From positions 1 through 64,000 of the forward strand of contig CAZDIA010000015.1 in the NCBI GenBank assembly GCA_964505385.1: a DNA stretch of 64,000 nt, given 5' to 3'. A program made the translations under genes and the position numbers. Every line of letters starts with the position of its first letter. Positions within the stretch are counted from its first letter, which is position 1. The stretch is from SLJN01 sp964505385 (lineage in GTDB: Bacteria > Bacteroidota > Rhodothermia > Balneolales > Natronogracilivirgulaceae). Positions 1-7,670 of the stretch are shown one piece after another. The notes under the pieces were generated by a model. It ran no database searches and was not told the origin of the DNA. It saw only the letters and a list, made by a program, of their open reading frames with translations.

Positions 1-2
1 AA

Positions 3-857
3 CGTGATTATGAAAATATCAGTTACTACGGCAGAAGAGGTGATGGTCCGGGAGAAATTTCCGGAATGCCTTCAATTATCTCCAGTTATAATTCAGAATA
101 TCTTTCTTACTTTGATTTTGAGCGCAAACGTGTGTCTAACATAGCAATGGAAAAGATACTATCAGGCGAGCATTACACTGAGCCCGATGACTACCATCTT
201 TTTTCACCTGATAAAATGATGCTTCAAAGAGCGCATTTGATTGATGACTATTTGGTTATAGCCGGAACAGGCATGCAAGAAGGAAAGCTCCTGTTTCATA
301 ACCCTGAAAAGGACACTTCCCTATATAAACCTTTTACTCCCGACTACTCGGATATCGATTTTCTGCCTCATAATGTAGGCATTGTTTACTCAAGCTCTAA
401 AGGGGTATCACACAATAATGAACGAGTTGCGGTTTTCAATCATAGATTCCCGCAATTCGAAATCTACGATTTTAACGGGAGGATACGGGCTAAAATAGAA
501 TTCGATGATGGCTCCGAACCTAAGTTTTCCGATCAACAAACCCCTCTTTATAGTGAAACCATGAATTACTACAAAGATGTGGAAGTAACCGAAGAAAATA
601 TATACGCACTTTATCAGGGTGAAAAGCAAGTAACTATTTACGGTGATGCGCCTGATGTTCAAGGTGAACCACGAGAGCCTGATCACGATGCAATTAACTC
701 TGAGGTTCACGTCTACAGTTGGGATGGTGAACCTCAAGAAAGATATATTCTGGACCGATACATTAGAAAAATCGCTGTTAACGAGCATAAAAACTCATTA
801 ATAGGTCTGGATCCAAATTCATTGGAGAAACCACTTGTAGAATTTGAAATCAAATAA
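3..857 (+). CDS. 6-bladed beta-propeller protein (BF3164-like), 5' end outside window
   Basis: The frame is open to the left edge, so the first Met at 66 is probably not the true start; the codons before it encode a GRRGDGPGE stretch typical of one blade of BF3164/TolB-like 6-bladed propellers. About 284 residues are visible, rich in short beta-strand patterns (NERVAVFNHRFPQFEIYDFNGRIRA type repeats). Proteins of this family are usually lipoproteins exposed in the periplasm or on the outer membrane, but the signal peptide would lie outside the window. The gene is followed at 994 by remains of an NVEALA-like peptide gene, a pairing known for this family in Bacteroidota. No catalytic motif is visible and the ligand is unknown. 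Confidence 0.7.
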   Translation, partial: RDYENISYYGRRGDGPGEISGMPSIISSYNSEYLSYFDFERKRVSNIAMEKILSGEHYTEPDDYHLFSPDKMMLQRAHLIDDYLVIAGTGMQEGKLLFHNPEKDTSLYKPFTPDYSDIDFLPHNVGIVYSSSKGVSHNNERVAVFNHRFPQFEIYDFNGRIRAKIEFDDGSEPKFSDQQTPLYSETMNYYKDVEVTEENIYALYQGEKQVTIYGDAPDVQGEPREPDHDAINSEVHVYSWDGEPQERYILDRYIRKIAVNEHKNSLIGLDPNSLEKPLVEFEIK

Positions 858-993
858 TACTCCTTAATTATTCACAGAAGGCAGTAATGTTTAACTAACT
901 TTTATTTGTTTTTTAAAATATACTATAAAAATTTACAATCCGCATCTAAAAACAGATGTTTAAACAAGAACAAAAACCACCTCTTATATTATC

Positions 994-1266
994 ATGTTTA
1001 ACATATCTTTCAATAAAAATTTTTTGCTCATGGCTCTATTTCTATCAGTAGGAATATTGGGAATTTCAACTCATTAAAATAGTGAAGAAGCAAAGCTAAC
1101 ACCCATTAGTGAAGTCCGGGCAAATGCCATGGCGAATCCTTGCGATGACGGTTTTAGTAGCTGGATTGAAAGTGGCTCAATGTCTATATTAAAGTGCAAC
1201 TGTGGCATTCAAAACAGTGTTCTACCATATACAAGTTGCACAAACTCCGACCCTATAAAGAACTAA
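994..1266 (+). pseudogene. NVEALA-like small secreted peptide, interrupted by an in-frame stop
   Basis: Reading from the ATG at 994 gives a hydrophobic signal-like N-terminus (FLLMALFLSVGILGIS), then a TAA at 1075-1077. The same frame continues without another stop to TAA at 1264-1266, encoding SEEAKLTPISEVRANAMANP followed by a Cys-rich tail with CNC and SC motifs. A short signal segment, an SEVRANAMA box resembling the NVEALA consensus, and a cysteine-rich tail beside a BF3164-like propeller together match the NVEALA peptide family. One nonsense mutation, or a base error in the assembly, separates signal from mature part. Family membership is inferred from architecture and context. Confidence 0.55.
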
Positions 1267-1496
1267 AGCAATTGGTTATTTAGTGGGATGGTTAAACGAT
1301 TATATAGTGATGACCACATATTAATAATTAATTAACTGAGGGTGTCCCCAAAGAATAACAATAGTAGGTTTGTATTGCCAGGGTATCAGATGATGAATAC
1401 TTGGTTTAAATATGGTGTATGTGATTGTCAATTATTGCATTACGCTCATTATGAAGCATCGAAAAACATTCGATTCAAAACCTAACAAAATCAACC

Positions 1497-2080
1497 GATT
1501 ATGCTTCCCCTGCAGTTGGATGACCTAATTGTGGCCGATCAACAGGTCCGTTTTGTCAATGAAGTAGTCAATCAAAATTGATCTGATCAGAACTACGCCA
1601 CCTAACAAGGCGGCACGCCCACCAGCTATCACCCACGTATGCTGGGTTAAATTAATGCTATATGGCCAAGTTCAGCGCATCTATTCGTCGCGTTAGTTGC
1701 CCAAGGCTCTGCGTGAGAATTGTGCGCTTCATGTGGCTGGCTACTGGCCAGACTGTAATGGCCGCCGGTAATTATACCACTAACGAACATTTTGAAATTG
1801 CTCAGGAATGAATTGTTCCAATCCGTGGGAGAAACGGAAGTACTCGACGAAAGGCATTTTGATGCCGTTACCGAGCTCAAAGCGAGCACTCCGGCATTTT
1901 TCTACATTATCATTGAATCTCTGGCCGAAGGTGGTGTTAAAAGCAGATTGCCAAGAGATGGCCTCCACCCGAAAAATGAGCTTCCATAGAAGGCAGAGCG
2001 GGCGTGATTGTAGCTCCAGACATTACTGTCAGACTGCTCAACAGTAACAGAGTTGCTTTTGTGGAAAAAGAGTCGGTATT
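1497..2080 (+). pseudogene. Decayed IS1182-family transposase remnant
   Basis: Fragments of an IS1182-type transposase appear in order but in different frames. MLPLQLDDLIVADQQVRFVN starts at 1501; GGTPTSYHPRMLG lies near 1610-1650; KLMLYGQVQRIYSSR follows; then FMWLATGQT near 1728-1755. A LAEGGV stretch lies near 1920-1940, and NSNRVAFVEKES near 2040-2075 resembles the family's ANRYTFVWKKS segment. Multiple stops and frameshifts separate the pieces, and the catalytic C-terminal part is absent. ORFs in this interval on either strand are by-products of the remnant. No terminal inverted repeats were found. The element marks the accessory edge around the propeller and NVEALA genes. Confidence 0.65.
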
Positions 2081-2439
2081 CATACGGTCGCTTTGTCGGT
2101 GCCAGCAATTCTTCTGTATAAATCTATCGGCCGGCTCTTTTCCGTGAAATCCGGCTTAAAGGGTCAGAATACACTCATTCTAACTTCTCTGCAACTTAGT
2201 TGGTATGGTGGTTGCAAGCCCGTAAACCATTTTGAAACTATAATCATAGATTGTAGACTATAATATTGTTATAGAAACTTGCGATAGAGGTGTACCGATT
2301 AGATAATCCGCAAACAGAAATGAAAAGTTCCTGTGTATTTACGATCCAAGGCAACCATCGCCCCGAAATACAGGTACTGACAGGTTAGAAATCAGTTAAC
2401 CACTGATAATCCACCTGAACCTAAACCATCGCCTGACTT
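2081..2439. other. Non-coding stretch, no feature recognised
   Basis: Between the transposase remnant and the cupredoxin gene no plausible ORF, RNA gene or terminator could be seen. It probably holds further decayed IS sequence and the promoter of the 2440 gene. Confidence 0.5.
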
Positions 2440-2880
2440 ATGAGTGTCCCTAATAACGCTATTCCAAAAGCACAACCCTCCGGGTTTTATAATCCACTGC
2501 TATTCTTTTCGCTGTTTGCATTAACTTTAGCCCTCACGGCCTGCGACAACCCGACCGACTCCGGTGATAATGATGAACCCGCTTCCAATGAAGTCATTAT
2601 GGAAAATATGAGTTTCTATCCGGCAAACCGAACTGTTGAGCCGGGAACGACCATCACATGGGTCAACGAAAGTGATGAAATGCATACCGTAACCAGCGGA
2701 ACCGATGGCAACCATGACGGAGAATTCGACAGCGGTGAAATCATGCCCGGTGAAGAGTTTTCTTACACGTTTGATGATGAAGGAACTTACGATTATTACT
2801 GCGTACCCCACCTTCAAAATGGAATGACCGGTACCATCACGGTTGATGAGGAGGGTAATGATAACGGAAACGGCTATTAA
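2440..2880 (+). CDS. Cupredoxin (plastocyanin/azurin-like) lipoprotein
   Basis: A 146-residue protein with a hydrophobic segment at 20-34 and a lipobox LTAC (Cys35), so a probable lipoprotein. The mature part carries a blue-copper fold pattern. Ligands visible are His82 (EMHTV), Cys121 and His124 (YYCVPH) and Met129 (GMTG), the set of a type 1 copper site. An acidic, Asn/Gly-rich linker and tail flank the domain. Such proteins shuttle electrons in the periplasm. It opens a same-strand series with YceI and DUF5777 proteins and, further on, a c-type cytochrome, which fits a periplasmic redox module. The partner reductase or oxidase is not in view. Confidence 0.85.
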   Translation: MSVPNNAIPKAQPSGFYNPLLFFSLFALTLALTACDNPTDSGDNDEPASNEVIMENMSFYPANRTVEPGTTITWVNESDEMHTVTSGTDGNHDGEFDSGEIMPGEEFSYTFDDEGTYDYYCVPHLQNGMTGTITVDEEGNDNGNGY

Positions 2881-3021
2881 TCTAAGCTGGTGCAGTGGTT
2901 GCGCTATAACATCACAGATTAAGCCGACCTTAAAATCTTTCTTTTGAACATGAAGCAGTGTGTGGCATACCTGCCTTGTTCTTCACGGTAGCCCCTGAGT
3001 TTAAACCTAAATTAGCATATT

Positions 3022-3666
3022 ATGTCAAATAAGAATATTGACCCGCCAGATTCATCCGGAAGTTTCAGGTCATTCCGATGCCTATATATTACCCCGGTTT
3101 TTGTAAGTGTTACCATTGCGGTTTCAATCTTGATGTTTTTTCTAATCGGAGCGAAGGCAGTGATATCACAGGATATCGTCTATTACACGGAATCAGGAAG
3201 TGCTGAATTTCATTCTTCCGTGCCACTTGATGAGTTCACGGGCACTTCAGAATACCTGACAGGCATGATCGATCTCGAAAAAAATGAGCTCGATTTTTTC
3301 CTCGATCTGGAAACCCTTGTTACCGGAAATGAACGTCGCGATAACGATATGTACCGCACTTTGAATACGGAGGAATATCCGTTTGCCGAGTTTTTTGGTA
3401 CCCTTTCCGGGTTTGACGAAAGTGACAGCGCAACTCAATCAGTTGAAGCTACCGGTGAATTTACGGTGCATGGAGTAACACAGGAAATAACTGTAGAAGG
3501 TACTCTTCAGAAATTGGGTGACTCATTAATTCTGCAGGCTGAATGGGTGCTGGATATAACCGATTTTGATATCGAGCCGCCCGGCATTTTATTCTACCGT
3601 GTTGCCGATGAAATGGATATGGAAATAGAAGCTGTCCTTGAGGAAACAAACCGTGATGCTTTGTAA
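3022..3666 (+). CDS. YceI family protein
   Basis: A 214-residue protein with one N-terminal membrane or signal segment (about residues 24-46), then a YceI-type beta-barrel domain. Typical signatures are the repeated [I/V]DL strand pattern, the N..R[D/N]..M segment (NERRDNDMYRTLNTEEYPFAEF) and the FTVHGVTQEITV motif. YceI proteins are lipocalin-like and bind isoprenoid-type molecules in the periplasm, but the ligand here is unknown. The gene lies 141 bases after the cupredoxin gene and 17 bases before the DUF5777 gene on the same strand, suggesting an operon. Confidence 0.88.
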   Translation: MSNKNIDPPDSSGSFRSFRCLYITPVFVSVTIAVSILMFFLIGAKAVISQDIVYYTESGSAEFHSSVPLDEFTGTSEYLTGMIDLEKNELDFFLDLETLVTGNERRDNDMYRTLNTEEYPFAEFFGTLSGFDESDSATQSVEATGEFTVHGVTQEITVEGTLQKLGDSLILQAEWVLDITDFDIEPPGILFYRVADEMDMEIEAVLEETNRDAL

Positions 3667-3683
3667 CTAAATCAGGATTAAGT

Positions 3684-4559
3684 ATGAATAAATTATCTCT
3701 ACTATTATCCGGTAGTATGATTGCCGGAATCATCTTGGTTATCTGTGTTGATTCAGTTGAATCTCAAATACCGCGCGAACGCGCCGATGTTGATGAACCC
3801 GTGCGCAATATCTTCTGGGCGAACCAGAATATCGGTCTGAATACCGTTCGGCTGGAGTCGCCGGGCTCACTGAATTCAACTGTAAAACACACCTTCGGCC
3901 TTGTAGACGGTGGTGAAAACCGCAGGGGAATTGACACGTTTTTCGGTCTGGATGACGGTGCCAATACCCGGCTGGGTCTTGAATATGGGTTCACGGAAAA
4001 TTTTTCAGCAGGTATCGGTAGAATGGCTTTCCGAAATGTAGTGGATATCCATGCTCAATATAATATCTTGCGCCAAACAACAACCGGCAGCACTCCGGTC
4101 GAACTGGCGGTACTCGGCGCCACCGGCATTGAAACCCTGCCGGGCACCGGCTTTGACTTTTCCGAAAGACTGAGCTATTTCGGTTCTGTAATGGTCGCGC
4201 GCAAATTTGATGATTTCAGTCTTCAGATTTCACCAATGGCGGGCTACTTCAACAGAGTAACCGGTGAGGATGAAAATCTTCATCTTGGAATTGGTTTAGC
4301 CGCGCAATACGAACTCACCGATCGCCTTGCCCTGAGTGCCGAATATCTGCCGGTAATAGGAGATCGTAACGATGACACCAGCGACTCAATGGGTATCGCA
4401 CTTAATATTGATACGGGCGGGCATATTTTTCAACTGTTTTTTACCAGCTCACAATGGCATAACGAACAGTACATAATGGCCAACAACCATGAACAGCTAT
4501 GGGATGGAGATATCCGGTTCGGCTTTAATATACACCGGGTTTTTGACCTGCGCCGGTAA
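3684..4559 (+). CDS. DUF5777 family beta-barrel protein
   Basis: A 291-residue protein with an N-terminal signal peptide (about residues 1-28, ending near VESQ). The body is composed of amphipathic strands, and the early PVRNIFWANQNIGLN and HTFGLVDGG segments are typical of the DUF5777 barrel family of Bacteroidota. It is predicted to sit in the outer membrane. Its start follows the YceI stop by 17 bases, so the two are probably co-transcribed. DUF5777 genes commonly sit beside YceI and cytochrome c genes, as here. Function is not established. Confidence 0.75.
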   Translation: MNKLSLLLSGSMIAGIILVICVDSVESQIPRERADVDEPVRNIFWANQNIGLNTVRLESPGSLNSTVKHTFGLVDGGENRRGIDTFFGLDDGANTRLGLEYGFTENFSAGIGRMAFRNVVDIHAQYNILRQTTTGSTPVELAVLGATGIETLPGTGFDFSERLSYFGSVMVARKFDDFSLQISPMAGYFNRVTGEDENLHLGIGLAAQYELTDRLALSAEYLPVIGDRNDDTSDSMGIALNIDTGGHIFQLFFTSSQWHNEQYIMANNHEQLWDGDIRFGFNIHRVFDLRR

Positions 4560-4677
4560 GAAAAAAATTAATTACCGAGGCAACCATTTGTTAAAAAAAT
4601 ATGTATGGATTATAAAAAGTGTTAATTACCTTAATTTTATTAATGTTAACACAATGTCCTGGTAAAAACCTGAGCCC

Positions 4678-5205
4678 TTGTTTACCGAAATCATCAAAGG
4701 GTGCCGTAAGCGGCGCCGGGAAAGTCAAAAAGCACTTTATGAGATGTTTTATGCCTATGGCATGAGCATCACGCTACGCTATGCCGACACCCGGGAACAG
4801 GGAGCAGCAATATTGAATGACGCTTTTATGAAGGTGTTCGAAAACATAAAAAAGTATGATCCGAACAGGCCTTTTAAACCCTGGCTGAGAAGGATCATTA
4901 TTAATACAGCAATAGATCATTATCACCGGGAGCAGAAAAAGGCGGAATCGTCGACCGTGGAATTGTCTGAACACAGTATGGCTGAAGATGAAAATATCAT
5001 AAGTGGTATTTCATACCAGGAAATTATCGGGATGATGCAACAGCTGCCACCTGCATACAGAACAGTGTTTAACCTTTATGTGATAGAAGGTTATAAACAC
5101 GAGGAAATTTCGGAAAAGCTTGGCATCAGCACGGGTACTTCAAAATCAAACCTGGCTAAAGCAAAACGGAATTTGCGGGTAATTCTGGAGGAAAATCTAA
5201 CATAG
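4678..5205 (+). CDS. ECF RNA polymerase sigma factor
   Basis: A 175-residue sigma-70 family protein starting at TTG; the ATG at 4654 runs into a stop after three codons. Region 2 is visible as ILNDAFMKVFENIKKYDPNR and KPWLRRIIINTAIDHYHREQ, and region 4 as LPPAYRTVFNLYVIEGYKHEEISEKLGISTGTSKSNLAKAK. Both are standard for Bacteroidota ECF sigmas. It ends 7 bases before a membrane protein whose N-terminus is the expected position of its anti-sigma. Targets may include its own operon and the redox genes around it (inference). Confidence 0.93.
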   Translation: MFTEIIKGCRKRRRESQKALYEMFYAYGMSITLRYADTREQGAAILNDAFMKVFENIKKYDPNRPFKPWLRRIIINTAIDHYHREQKKAESSTVELSEHSMAEDENIISGISYQEIIGMMQQLPPAYRTVFNLYVIEGYKHEEISEKLGISTGTSKSNLAKAKRNLRVILEENLT

Positions 5206-5212
5206 CTCTATA

Positions 5213-6442
5213 ATGGCAGGTAAGAAACATAACGAAGATTCTCTGGAACAGTTTTTCCGGAAAAAAGCCGGGGAATACGATATTTCCTACCGGGATGAGG
5301 ATTGGATGAAATTGGAAAAAAAACTGGATCTGCGCGAAGCCCAACTGATCTATCGCCGCAGATTATCACTGGTCGTTGCTGCTGCCATACTTTTAATCTC
5401 AATGCTCGGCTACTTTTCCTACTTTAACCATAGTAGAATCAATGAGCTTGCCCGCCAACTGGACGAGGAAACCACGCCAGCAATGCCTGAAACGGAGTTG
5501 CCTGCAATAGGTGATGAAACTCCCGAAGTAAGTGACCCGCCAATAGATCATGATGATTTAAACCGGCGTACTGAGCCCGAATCACCTGCCACACTCGATC
5601 CGTTGCCTCGACCCGCTCTCGTTGATGCAGAAAAATCAGTTCCGGATGATCACAGTAGTCTGGTTACAAGCCGGGAGGATCACCATTTGTCAGTATCGGA
5701 TTGGGAGGCTAATGAAATTAAGTCGCAACTGGAAGAACATATATTTGACTCCGCTGTGACTCCGGCACGCGAAAGCTTTTGGGATGTGCCCGATGTAGAA
5801 GAGAAACCTGAAGAAGAAGCTATTGCCACCGCAGATGCAATAGAAACCCGGCCGTCGTCACGCTTTTCTGTAGGTTTTGCGATGTCACCGGATCTGACTT
5901 CTGCTGAAGCTTTCTCCGGTTTTCAGGACACCGGTTACAAACTTGGTATTACCATAGAGTATAAATTGACTTCCAACCTGGCCGTCTCATCCGGGGTGAT
6001 TCCATCATGGGTTCGCTACTCAGCCCGGGGCACCAGTTATAATCCTCCATCCTATTTCAATGATGGTCTAATGCCGGATGATATGACCGGGCGGTGCATG
6101 ATTCTGGATATCCCGATAACTTTGAAATATGATTTTCTTCAATTTGATCAGTCCCGCTTTTTTGCTACCGCAAGTCTTTCATCCTATATCATGTTAGATG
6201 AAGAATATAATTTTACTTATGAAAATGAATACGGCAATCTGGCCGAAAGTTTCAGTGACCAGACCGGTACCCGCCACTGGTTCAGTAATGCCGGACTATC
6301 GGTTGGATATGAGTTTGATTTTCATCAAAACTGGAGTTTAAGGGCAGAACCATTTGTCAGGCTTCCTCTCAGAGAGGTGGGTTGGACAAATGTCCAATTG
6401 TACTCAATGGGTAGTTTCTTGTCGGTCAATTACAGATTGTAA
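5213..6442 (+). CDS. Probable dual-membrane-spanning anti-sigma factor (cytosolic domain, TM, linker, OM beta-barrel)
   Basis: A 409-residue protein with three visible parts. Residues 1-45 are a charged cytosolic segment (EDSLEQFFRKKAGEYDI). Residues about 47-66 form one membrane helix (LSLVVAAAILLISMLGYFSY). A long Pro/Glu/Asp-rich linker runs to about 215. The C-terminal ~190 residues are alternating amphipathic strands ending LYSMGSFLSVNYRL, typical of an outer-membrane barrel. There is no cleavable signal, so the chain would cross inner membrane, periplasm and outer membrane. Placement 7 bases after an ECF sigma gene matches the dual-membrane-spanning anti-sigma factors described in Bacteroides. 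It should hold the sigma factor and sense outer-membrane state (inference from architecture). Confidence 0.72.
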   Translation: MAGKKHNEDSLEQFFRKKAGEYDISYRDEDWMKLEKKLDLREAQLIYRRRLSLVVAAAILLISMLGYFSYFNHSRINELARQLDEETTPAMPETELPAIGDETPEVSDPPIDHDDLNRRTEPESPATLDPLPRPALVDAEKSVPDDHSSLVTSREDHHLSVSDWEANEIKSQLEEHIFDSAVTPARESFWDVPDVEEKPEEEAIATADAIETRPSSRFSVGFAMSPDLTSAEAFSGFQDTGYKLGITIEYKLTSNLAVSSGVIPSWVRYSARGTSYNPPSYFNDGLMPDDMTGRCMILDIPITLKYDFLQFDQSRFFATASLSSYIMLDEEYNFTYENEYGNLAESFSDQTGTRHWFSNAGLSVGYEFDFHQNWSLRAEPFVRLPLREVGWTNVQLYSMGSFLSVNYRL

Positions 6443-6497
6443 CCATCACGCGTATCACTAAACCTAAATACTCAGTTTCAAATTAACGGGGGTTAAT

Positions 6498-6994
6498 ATG
6501 CTCATTTTAAAATGGATACTAATTTTTACAACATTCTTGCTTTGGATCAAACCGGCATCGGCTCAGGTTGATTATTATGATGAAATTCAACCCATTTTTG
6601 ATAATTCGTGTATATCATGCCATGGTCCCGGAGGACAAAGTGGCGTCAGCCTGGTTGATTACGATGCAGTAATGAATAGTGTTGGAAATCAGTATGGGGA
6701 GAATATTGTACAACCAGAGGAGCCGGACGAAAGCCCGATTGTGGATAAGATAGAATCCGATAATCCGGAGTATGGAGTTCGAATGCCACAAGGCGGCCCT
6801 TACCTCGATGATGACGAAATCGAAGCTATCCGTGAATGGATAGAGGAAGGCGCGAAAGAAGAGGCGGCAACCAGCTCTCCACAACAGAAATTGGTAGCAG
6901 AAGGATTTGAATTGAAAGGCAACTTTCCCAACCCGTTTAATCCGACCACTCAAATAGAATTCAACCTGCCCCGGCAAGCTGATTATACCATCTC
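6498..6994 (+). CDS. c-type cytochrome with T9SS sorting domain, truncated by the assembly gap
   Basis: The visible 165 residues begin with a signal peptide (about 1-22, ending PASAQ). A cytochrome c domain of the planctomycete/DUF-type follows, with heme motif CISCH (Cys38, Cys41, His42) and probable axial Met96 (RMPQGGPYL). From about residue 137 a type IX secretion C-terminal domain begins (FELKGNFPNPFNPTTQIEF). The frame enters the run of N at 6995 and its end is missing. It lies 55 bases after the barrel anti-sigma gene. A single-heme protein destined for the cell surface, next to a cupredoxin gene, suggests extracellular or periplasmic electron transfer, but the partner is unknown. Confidence 0.8.
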
Positions 6995-7094
6995 NNNNNN
7001 NNNNNNNNNNNNNNNNNNNNNNNNNNNNNNNNNNNNNNNNNNNNNNNNNNNNNNNNNNNNNNNNNNNNNNNNNNNNNNNNNNNNNNNNNNNNNN
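6995..7094. other. Assembly gap (100 N)
   Basis: Exactly 100 undetermined bases, the conventional placeholder for a gap of unknown size. It cuts a + strand cytochrome gene on the left and a - strand OsmC gene on the right, so adjacency and distance across it are not proven. Confidence 0.99.
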
Positions 7095-7336
7095 GCTATG
7101 CGCTCCACGTCCATTTCCTTGCGGTCGGCATACATACGAAGTGTTATCACAACACAACTGCCAAGGGATGACAGCAGCATAGAAAACGGGTCCGGCCCCT
7201 CATTTCTTCCGCCTTTAGCCTTTGGTTCATCAGCCGTTATTTGGTGATTTCCGGTTTCAATAATTGTGGTGTAAGGCTCCCGGTCGATGTAGACAAGTGC
7301 CTGTTTGGTAATATCTTTTTCTTGTGTATCAGCCAT
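7095..7336 (-). CDS. OsmC family protein, C-terminus lost in gap
   Basis: About 80 N-terminal residues are visible from ATG at 7336; an in-frame Met at 7363 adds nine residues of less likely sequence. The stretch with KGGRNEGPDPFSMLL and LGSCVVITLRMYADRK contains the first reactive cysteine of OsmC/Ohr-type thiol peroxidases (Cys61). The second cysteine would lie in the missing part. The family reduces organic peroxides or related oxidants in the cytoplasm. Transcription runs toward the gap. Confidence 0.85.
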
Positions 7337-7363
7337 TGCAGGTAATAATTTTTGGATTAACAA

Positions 7364-7670
7364 ACATTAAAATATATAAATATTTATATTTATAGTCAAC
7401 TATCACATTGGCTGTAACTGGATGCTGGATTGTCGAAACCCAGCGCCCAGTACCCAGACCCCCGTTCTCCCTACTAAATAGCAGAAATGAAAATTTTAAG
7501 CGCCTAAACAGTTTTAGATAAATCAACAGAATTTGATTTTTATACAAGATTATCCCGTTATTTTGCATTATGATGTGAAGGAGCCGGATTACGTAATAAA
7601 AGTAAATCCAATTCTGATTTGAGATTAAAAAAGATGTAGTTTTACGGCTAACAAAAATTCATCGGCGGCA
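7364..7670. other. Intergenic stretch with a dispersed AGTACCCAG repeat
   Basis: AT-rich spacer between the divergent OsmC and recN genes, presumably holding both promoters. At 7441-7457 is the 17-mer CAGCGCCCAGTACCCAG, found identically at 31948-31964 and in variants elsewhere. No ORF is credible here. Confidence 0.5.

Noticed and set aside
1647..2108. Several 60-80 residue ORFs on both strands
   Set aside because: They are shadows of the frame-broken IS1182 remnant.
6995..7094. Continuous ORFs running through the N run on both strands
   Set aside because: Translation across unknown bases has no meaning; the two genes were annotated only to the gap edges.
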